Positions 57,046 through 64,000 of a stretch of DNA of 64,000 bases are shown here, one piece after another. The DNA lies in assembly GCA_027946365.1 (NCBI GenBank), contig JAPEUQ010000008.1, positions 1,364,001 to 1,428,000 of the forward strand, in the 5' to 3' direction. Both the position numbers and the translations under genes were made by a program. The notes beneath the pieces were generated by a model. That model made no database searches. It saw only the letters and a list, made by a program, of their open reading frames with translations, and was not told the origin of the DNA. Position 1 is the stretch's first letter. Each line of letters opens with the position of its first letter. The stretch is from Kalmusia sp. IMI 367209 (taxonomy: Eukaryota > Ascomycota > Dothideomycetes > Pleosporales > Didymosphaeriaceae).

Positions 57046-59994
57046 ATGGACAACTGCCACGCCGGCATCATGGACGGCTCTTTTTCCGACCCCGAGCTCG
57101 ATCTCGACAACGTCCAGCTCCCTCCAAACGACGACATACCGGAGGAAGCCGAGATGATGCTGTCAGACGGCGCCGAAAGCAGCCAGCCTTTCAGTCCTCC
57201 GCCGCGTATCGCCGCCCGTTTCTATCGTTACTCAAACAACCGCCGGAAATCGTCAGCGGCCTCGTCCCGCCGCAACTCGATATCCTCGACGCATTCGCAC
57301 ACCTCTAACCGCTCATTCCGCAACAACTGCCAGAGCCACCATGTCGCGCAGCATTTGCGACGCGCATCCATCCTCGAGACCCGCAAAGCCAGACTAGCTG
57401 ACCGAGCTGCTCACGCAGAGCAGGTCCGTTTGAGGGCTGCGTTGGCCAAAGCTACCTCCAGGAATAACAACAGTGAAGAGCGAGCGTTGGCAGCTAAACA
57501 GGCCCGCGAACGGCATTTGGCGCAGGTCGCTGCAGCATGCGCTGAGGAGGTCCGGCGCGCGAAGAAGGTTGCTGAAGACATGAAAGAACGCAAGGCTGCC
57601 GAGGAAAGGAGATACAGACAGGAAATGGAAGACAAGCTGGCTGAGGCTGAAAAGAGGAGGCTGGAGTATAAGCGCAACACTCGCAGGCCGAGAACTGCCA
57701 GCTCGCCACCGGCCGATGCAAAGAAGATTATCAGACGCCCGGAAGTCAGTGCTGAAGATGCTGCGAAGCGTATCCAAGCTGCTTGGAGGGCCAGAGCCAG
57801 AAAGACTGCCGTCGATGCATGGTTGGCGTTTGGCTTGTCCATCGACAAGGTGCATGACAATAGCTTCGAGGAGGTGACCGCACTGTTAAATGAGGAGAAG
57901 GTGTTGGAAGCCACAGAACAGATTATGGCCCTCTTCGGGCTTCTCTCTGGTGAGGATGCGGCTTCACGCCGCACAACTGTGCGGACGTTTTTGGCTGCAT
58001 ACTTGATCTTGGGTCATCCTACACATGTCCTGAGCCGCGATGGCGATCAAGAGCAGGACCTTATTCAGAAGGCTAAAGACCTCATTATTTCCTTCGAAGC
58101 CGCACTCAGCAAGCTGACCACGTTCAACTATTATACACCTTCACCCACCCGGCTCGAGACTGTTGCACTCGCTCATGGTACATTCATGACTGCCTTCAAC
58201 TTGTGGAAGGCGCGCGATTCGTCCACCCTCATCGAGACTATGGTGGCTTCCTTCGTAAACCTCGACGCCATCTGGCAAAGCGTAAAAGATGAGACAGTAG
58301 AAGTCGTGGCTGAAGAGTATAAGATTGGCATACGCGACAACCAGGCTATTCTGCTAAGCAAGATCAAACGACTTGCTGGTCCTGATCGAGCCTTGCAGCT
58401 AATCAGAAAAGCCATTCGTGAGTCGAGACGGGCTCGCCCAAAGCGAGGTCCCAGCGGCGAAGTAGCACGTCCTCGTGTCGCCTCACCGACACCAGGCTCT
58501 TCGATTGCGGAAGACCAGGTAGCGTCACAGGCCGCAGCGGCATCGCAACTTGCGGCATCAAGCACCACACAAGCGTCTGCGGGACACCAAGCGAACTCTT
58601 TATCAAAACTGTTCACCTCGATTCCTACCAACAGGGTTCTCGTTCACGAACTGTCCATCGATAAAGAATATCGAATAGACGCTTCACCGACCGCCGATCT
58701 ACGTGATGCGCTGAATCGCGAGCTCTGCGATGCCATGCGTCAGGGCTTCGAAAATGGGGAAGGAGCGATGTGGACGGCTGCCATGGCCGAAAACATCCGT
58801 GCAAAGCTTCTGCGCCTTCTCAAGTCGGGCAATTCGATGTATACGCTGATATCCGACACACTAGACGCCGAACTTATCAGCCGCCAATGCAGTCAGGGGA
58901 TGTTTTCGTATGAGAAGTTCTTTCGGTTCATTGCAAATATTTTGCCAAAACTATGTGCACCTTTCCGCGATGCCGAGGTCAAACTTCTGGTAGACGAACT
59001 ACAAGAGGAAGGCACTTTGCCTGAGATGATAGAGAAGCTGTTCAAACTCCTTCATACTATTGATCTCCTCTCGCTGGACTACTCTAACTTCTTGCTGATG
59101 AGCGCGGCGCCTACGCTGATCAAGGAAGCTCCAGTGTACGAGCAGCGCATGTTTGACGAAGATTTAGAAAAAGGAAACATCACGCTCAAAAGGACAAGGC
59201 GTTGGTGGCGGAGCGCAGCTGTCAACATGCACACCGAGGCTGACCGTCGCGATCCATGGAGCGAACCATCGCCCATGAACCGACCTACACCGCAAAAAAT
59301 CTACGCTCGTGGTCTTGTCGACCTCGCGATAGGCACGCCTCCACTAAAAGATTCGGAACTGCCAGAAACGTTGGAGCTCGATCGAGCTCGCATTATCCGC
59401 ATCCGCGAGGAGGCTCTTCGCATCACTACCATCGGCGGTATCTTGCTTACAGCAAAGAACCTACTCAAACGCGATGTTCGCTCGCAATGGAAGAACGAAG
59501 CGAATCGTATGTGGGAGACGCTCAAAGACGGTTACCTCAAGGACCCCGCAACACCTTCCAAGATCTCATCGCTCCTTGAATCATCCCACGCAATGCCGCC
59601 CTCCACCCGCGCCCAGCTCGCCTCAACTATCACACGTCTCCTCACCCAAGCAGACTCAGGCCGACTTTCCGACCCTGTCATGAAAGTCCTCTTCCAGCGC
59701 CTAAAAACGCACATCTTCAACCGTGTGTCAGCTAGTAGCTCGGGCGAACGGGTCAAGGCTGCTAGTACAGCGACCGAGGGCCTGGCTACCACGGGTCTTC
59801 CCGAATTTGTCTCGCAGGTTGGTGATATCTGCGACCAGCTGGGTAGAATCAGCGAGGTAGACCGCAAGGCGCACGGGAAGTGGTATGAAGAGATTGCAGA
59901 AGAATTGGAGAGGTTGGGTGCCGAAGGATTGGAGCTGGAGAGGACGTATAGTGGGGATTCGGCAGGGAGTGATGGGAGTTGTTCCTCCGAGTAG
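57046..59994 (+). CDS. TCP11/Sok1-like protein with an IQ motif
   Basis: A single exon of 982 aa from the ATG at 57046 (MDNCHAGIMDG); the frame upstream opens only with GTG, though an upstream exon cannot be excluded. The N-terminus is Ser/Arg-rich, then a long charged coiled coil (about 110-225, rich in Ala, Glu, Arg, Lys). An IQ-type motif RIQAAWRARARK lies at about 240-251. The rest is the alpha-helical T-complex protein 11 domain (for example VNLDAIWQSVKDETVEVVAE and FSYEKFFRFIANILPKLCAP). Yeast Sok1, which suppresses loss of protein kinase A, belongs to this family. A cAMP/PKA-linked role is a family inference; the IQ motif suggests calmodulin binding. Confidence 0.9.
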   Translation: MDNCHAGIMDGSFSDPELDLDNVQLPPNDDIPEEAEMMLSDGAESSQPFSPPPRIAARFYRYSNNRRKSSAASSRRNSISSTHSHTSNRSFRNNCQSHHVAQHLRRASILETRKARLADRAAHAEQVRLRAALAKATSRNNNSEERALAAKQARERHLAQVAAACAEEVRRAKKVAEDMKERKAAEERRYRQEMEDKLAEAEKRRLEYKRNTRRPRTASSPPADAKKIIRRPEVSAEDAAKRIQAAWRARARKTAVDAWLAFGLSIDKVHDNSFEEVTALLNEEKVLEATEQIMALFGLLSGEDAASRRTTVRTFLAAYLILGHPTHVLSRDGDQEQDLIQKAKDLIISFEAALSKLTTFNYYTPSPTRLETVALAHGTFMTAFNLWKARDSSTLIETMVASFVNLDAIWQSVKDETVEVVAEEYKIGIRDNQAILLSKIKRLAGPDRALQLIRKAIRESRRARPKRGPSGEVARPRVASPTPGSSIAEDQVASQAAAASQLAASSTTQASAGHQANSLSKLFTSIPTNRVLVHELSIDKEYRIDASPTADLRDALNRELCDAMRQGFENGEGAMWTAAMAENIRAKLLRLLKSGNSMYTLISDTLDAELISRQCSQGMFSYEKFFRFIANILPKLCAPFRDAEVKLLVDELQEEGTLPEMIEKLFKLLHTIDLLSLDYSNFLLMSAAPTLIKEAPVYEQRMFDEDLEKGNITLKRTRRWWRSAAVNMHTEADRRDPWSEPSPMNRPTPQKIYARGLVDLAIGTPPLKDSELPETLELDRARIIRIREEALRITTIGGILLTAKNLLKRDVRSQWKNEANRMWETLKDGYLKDPATPSKISSLLESSHAMPPSTRAQLASTITRLLTQADSGRLSDPVMKVLFQRLKTHIFNRVSASSSGERVKAASTATEGLATTGLPEFVSQVGDICDQLGRISEVDRKAHGKWYEEIAEELERLGAEGLELERTYSGDSAGSDGSCSSE

Positions 59995-60755
59995 GGATGA
60001 CATCTAGGAAGACTGACTGAACATAGCAAGACCTCTCTTCTATTCTTCGTTTGTGGCTTCTGCCTAGCTTTCATACGTCTAGTCCTCGCGTGTATCATGT
60101 AGCTTGGGGCCACCTAGACTGCTATGCGTATCCGGACCTTTCTTCTTCTGGTACTGTATTTCCATTGCTCTGTTTTGCCTTGGTCATTCATTTGGGTTTG
60201 GGTACGGCGTTCCGGTATTGGATAGCCTCTTTTGCATGGATGGCTTCATGATATCAATTTCGTCTCTCGGTTTCATTGTAGCATATAGAGATGACCCTTT
60301 TTCATAGCAGTGCGCGGGTTAGCGACGGATACATTATGCTGGTACTCAAGCAATCTAGTACCTTTACTTTATTTAATTCTGGTGCTGTTGTCTACGTGAT
60401 GTATTTTCAAAGGTATGTTGTTTAAGCGCGTATCAGAGGGTGAAGTAGCACTCGCTAGGATGCGTAAGGAGGCGGACACTTCTATCAATGTATGGACTAT
60501 AGCCATAGCACTACTAGCCTAGATGTACAGAGTCAAGATGGCTACCACAATAGTTCGTAATCGTAAATGACATTTTATATACAAGAATCTACTCCGCTAT
60601 CATGAGATGCAGATAAGTCTGGTATGCGCACAGGGAAGCTAAATAAGAGACCAATCTACCGACGCCTACTAAACACGCGACACCTTCATCGAACCTTTCT
60701 CCTCGAAATTTGAAGATCTGCTCTAATATCTCTCGCTTTCGTGAACGGAGAGCTT
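59995..60755. other. Convergent intergenic region, 761 bp
   Basis: 3' UTRs of the TCP11-like gene and asparagine synthetase. Nothing else is recognised. Confidence 0.6.
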
Positions 60756-62865
60756 TTACTGGGCAGTGTCGTATTTCTGCGCGTGGACTGCAATAGCACT
60801 ACGATGAAGTCAGTTACTAGGATTATGAACAAAGAGAAGGGGATCCACATACCGCCCCGAAGGATCTGTCTGCTTGCTCCACGTCGGCGTCCAGCGCATG
60901 ACCGTGCTCGCACAGTACGACGGGAAATGCTCGTCGAACATGGTCCTATACCAGTAAGCCTCCTTGCTGTCCGGTACATCGCTGCCCCACTCCGGCTTCG
61001 GGTTCTTCATCATCTCGTCTGTGACCTTCTTCTCTGCCTCGTCCTTCAGCGCATCGATCCAGCCATAGCCCACGCCGTCGGAGAACTGCTCTTTCTGGCG
61101 CCACAGGATCTTGTCGGGAAGGTATGCGGGCGTTTCGGGCTCGTCCGAGGTGTCGAATGCTTTGCGTAGGATGTACTTCTCAATGCGGTCTTTTGTGATC
61201 ATTTTCTCCTCGGGGTCGATGTTCATGGCTACGTTGAGAAACTACTTGTCGAGGAAGGGAACGCGGGCTTCGACGCCCCAGGCAGACGTCGACTTGTTAG
61301 CGCGCAGGCAATCCGCGAGGTGCAAGTTTTCGACGCGGCGAGTTGTCTCCTGGTGCAGAGCGGCTTTGTCAGGCGCGTTGTGGAAGTACAAGTAACCCCC
61401 AAAGATCTCGTCGCTGCCCTCACCCGAGAGCACCATCTTGACTCCCATGGCCTTGATCTTGCGGCTGAGCAGGAACATAGGCGTTGAGGCGCGGATGGTG
61501 GTTACGTCAAAGGACTCGAGATGGAAGATGACGTCCGAGAGGGCGTCAAGACCTTCCTCGAGCGTGAAGGTGAAGGTATGGTGGCGGGTGCCGAGGAAGT
61601 TGGCGACTTCTTGGGCAGCGACGCCGTCGGGGGAGCCGGGGAGACCGATGGAGAAGGAGTTGAGTTCGGGGAGCATTTGCACGGTGGCAAGCTCGTTGGT
61701 GTCGTCGATGCCGACGAGGCCGCCTGGAGCGTGTCCGTCGATTGCGTAGCCATTGACTGAACCGTTCTTCGTTTCGGTGGCACGTTTTCGGGCCAGGTCG
61801 TTCAATCGCTGTGTTTCCCGCTGTGCAATCGAAGCTACTAGACTGGAGTCCAGACCACCGGACAGAAGCACACCATATGGCACTTCCGCCATCAATCGCT
61901 TGCGCACTGAGTTCTCCAAAGCTGTCCTCAGTTCCTTATAATCGACGGGCTTGGTGGGGATGTTGTTGGGCTCCACGAGCCACTTCGGGTCGAAGTACCG
62001 GGTGAGTTTATCCGTCTTCGAATCGTAGACATGCCCCGGTGGGAATGAAATGATGTTGTCGCAAACGGGATGCAAGCACTTCAGCTCGGAAGCAAAGAAA
62101 ACGGCGCCGGGCGTCTGGCTTGACCGTCCCATGTAGAATGTGGTGACACCGATGGGATCTCGCGCAGCGATGACTCGGTCCTGGATCTTATCGTGCAAAA
62201 CCCACGAGAACATGCCATCGAGCAGTCTCGGGGCGTCGACATCGTGTTCTAGATACTGCGTCACATCAGCTCCTGCTCGCGTGCCTCATTCAGCATCTGT
62301 TCTCACCAGCGGAATGATAACCTCGCAATCCGAGTGTGTCTTGAAGTTGTATGGGTTCTTGAGGCTCTTTCGGAGGATACGGTGGTTGTAAATCTCGCCA
62401 TTGACGGCCAGCGATACAGTTCCCTCGTCATTGACGAGCGGCTGGGCGCCCGTGTCTATGCCATTGTAAGCTTTCCGGCCCAATTGTGGTCGTGTGGCAA
62501 TGCGTACCGACACCGACGATGCTTAGGCGTTCGTGGACGAGGACTACATAGCAGTATATTAGCACTTATTCAAGGCGCATTGCAACGGGCGTCGTACTTG
62601 TGTCGTTCGCAATCCAGTTGCCACTCCAGTCAGGCCCTCTGTGCCGGACGCTGTCGCAAGTGAGTCAATGACCTCCAAAGGCAAGAACCAGAGGCCAAAC
62701 TCACGCCTTGCCCATCCTTAGGGCCGTCGGCTTGAATTGCTGCACATCAGGGTGCCTTTGAGCGTGTTAGTCACCTATCGACACAAGTAACAGCGACCTC
62801 GGAGGGGTAATGGAGGGGAGAATTGCAACAACTACGTACTTGTAGCAGGCGAAAATACCACACAT
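60756..62865 (-). CDS. ASN1: Asparagine synthetase (glutamine-hydrolysing), in-frame TAG at codon 443
   Basis: This makes asparagine from aspartate, glutamine and ATP. Seven exons (minus strand): 62865-62840, 62755-62705, 62650-62598, 62543-62508, 62455-62307, 62255-60853 and 60798-60756. Phases agree and the full frame would be 586 aa, normal for fungi. The start MCGIF exposes the catalytic Cys2 of the glutaminase domain; [19 protein letters not shown] and DGMFSWVL follow. The synthetase domain has the ATP motif SGGLDSS at 237-243 and [11 protein letters not shown]. After VPFLDK (K442) the next codon is TAG (61242-61244) where the family has Gln, then the frame resumes with [10 protein letters not shown] and is intact to the end. 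No intron explains it: the only GT..AG nearby is 17 nt. As written, the last 143 residues are lost. A base error, a natural null allele or suppression are all possible. Confidence 0.92.
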
Positions 62866-63771
62866 GTTGGGCAGTATTCGATGTAAAGGGCGGAATTAGA
62901 GGGGAACGAAGGTAGCAGGACGTGGGATGCTTATGTAGAGGTCCACAGGTGTATCCGGGCGGCTCAAAGAAATTCGACTGAGTCAATGGATCGCGCCCGT
63001 TCGTCGGCGCAGTGGTGGGGCACGCGCGCACAGCACTAACGTCGCCCATGTCTGTGCAATCATTTTTCAGGTGCTGATAGCGCAGATAACCAGTCCTTTT
63101 CGCGTCGGTAAACCACGGCATGGGGTAGCATCCATCAGTCTTTGCGGAGGGCGTCGTTGTTGGACATGCGCCCAATGATCCCCTCTGCTGGCCCCCCACA
63201 TAAACGAACAGCTGCATCGCAATTGGAAGCCACTTCATTGGCTTGCGCGCGTGACTAAGAGCATACGTAAAGCGATATCGCATATCTTCATACTCACCAA
63301 CTCTTAGCATAAGAAAACATCCAAGGAGTCCGTCTATAACACGTAGGGTGAGTCATCCTATGACACGCATTTTCCACGCACACCCCGGTCGCGCGCAAGA
63401 AGTGTTACGACACATGAGATATGTAGGGATCGTATTACGGGATGTGTTGATACAGGATGGCCGCCATTGCTGTGAATATGCTACTACAATACGCTCCACA
63501 GCTTCCCCCTTCCAGATTACTTCTCGAGGTATTTACCCAAAGAAGACACCTTGGCTAGCCTCCACAGAAAAAGTGATCACGCCAGGGAACGGAAAAAAGG
63601 AATTACCACCTCTACTACGCCATCGCATCACGTACCTAGATTGCTTTTCATGACCGTCATCGAGAGATTCTCATCCGACACTCCACGACCTCCCCTTGCC
63701 CGCTATCGGAGCCGTTGCTGTACCCCAGCAGGTTCGTCTTAATCCGCATGGGATGTTGCGGGGGAGCGAGA
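62866..63771. other. Intergenic, 906 bp
   Basis: Promoter of asparagine synthetase and 3' UTR of the VAP-like gene. The minus-strand ORF 62771-63310 overlaps the first exon of ASN1 and looks like chance. Confidence 0.55.
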
Positions 63772-64000
63772 TCAGAACAAGAAATATGCGAGGAGGAAGC
63801 TCAACAGCGCCACAATGGCCGTGATGTGAATGGGTACGCCACCGGGGGATTGCTGAGTGCTGACAGCCGTCTGCAACTGCTCCTTGGAATCCCGCGCGGG
63901 TTCCGCCTTCCGCTGACGAATTCCCGATTCGAGTTGCTGCCTTAAGTTCGCAATTGTGGCTTTGGCATCGGCAAGCTGGGCTTGTAGGTCTTCGGAGGAC
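63772..64000 (-). CDS. VAP/Scs2-like protein, C-terminal fragment (start outside window)
   Basis: The minus-strand frame is open from the window edge to a TGA at 63774-63772 and encodes the last 75 residues of a larger protein. It has a short coiled coil (LQAQLADAKATIANLRQQLE), a polar linker, the segment SPGGVPIHITAIVALLSF and a hydrophobic tail ending LLAYFLF. A coiled coil followed by one C-terminal helix and almost no lumenal tail is the arrangement of VAMP-associated proteins (Scs2). These are ER tail-anchored proteins whose N-terminal MSP domain binds FFAT motifs at contact sites. The MSP domain itself lies outside the window, so the assignment rests on the tail only. Confidence 0.7.
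   Translation of the reverse strand, partial: SSEDLQAQLADAKATIANLRQQLESGIRQRKAEPARDSKEQLQTAVSTQQSPGGVPIHITAIVALLSFLLAYFLF

Noticed and set aside
62771..63310. 179-codon minus-strand ORF
   Set aside because: Overlaps the first exon and intron of asparagine synthetase in another frame and lacks protein features; it is leader and promoter DNA.
1..64000. Transposons, rRNA genes, CRISPR arrays or RIP-mutated repeats
   Set aside because: I found no transposase or reverse-transcriptase motifs, terminal repeats, regular spacer arrays or strongly AT-biased blocks; a computed repeat search was not possible.

Overview
This is a eukaryotic nuclear window from a filamentous ascomycete (Pezizomycotina, probably Dothideomycetes). 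The evidence is short GT-AG introns of about 47-180 nt with CTAAC-like branch sites, a Zn2Cys6 regulator, a UstYa/DUF3328 protein, a fungal rhodopsin-domain protein, and fungal forms of Med18, Kgd4/Ymr31, Dre2, Axl2, Nup133 and Tcp11. Placement below class level is not supported. Exon boundaries were derived by hand from splice sites, reading phase and family alignment from memory; no transcript data were available.

Layout, left to right. 0-9 kb: the end of a small basic protein, an Ecm25-type CRAL-TRIO/RhoGAP protein, chorismate synthase (ARO2, with an apparent 1-nt frameshift) and a NirA/Nit4-like Zn2Cys6 regulator. 9-17 kb: mostly gene-poor, with one Ser/Pro-rich conserved protein on the minus strand. 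17-22 kb: polynucleotide kinase/phosphatase and MED18 (both minus), then KGD4/YMR31 (plus). 23.4-25.8 kb: the most interesting locus, a secreted peptide precursor with four kexin-released peptides of two kinds in A-B-B-A' order, divergently paired with a UstYa-family membrane oxidase. This looks like a compact fungal RiPP (dikaritin-type) locus. 27-33 kb: a secreted RlpA-like protein and an unrecognised conserved protein separated by long gene-free stretches. 34-49 kb: housekeeping genes AXL2 (apparent frameshift near its 3' end), DRE2, an STF2-like hydrophilin whose start codon is split by an intron, NUP133 and a Yck-type casein kinase I. 51-64 kb: a small membrane protein, a membrane-anchored Dabb-domain protein, an intron-containing tRNA-Asn, a rhodopsin-domain membrane protein, a TCP11/Sok1-like protein, asparagine synthetase (with an in-frame TAG at a position expected to be Gln) and the 3' end of a VAP/Scs2-like gene.

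Most genes are unrelated housekeeping loci in a normal compact fungal arrangement. The peptide precursor and UstYa gene are the only pair whose functions plausibly connect: secretion, kexin cleavage and oxidative modification of repeated Tyr-containing peptides. Three conserved genes (ARO2, AXL2, asparagine synthetase) carry apparent lesions. These may be sequencing or assembly errors, real mutations or, for AXL2, a missed weak intron. I saw no transposons, rRNA genes or CRISPR arrays.
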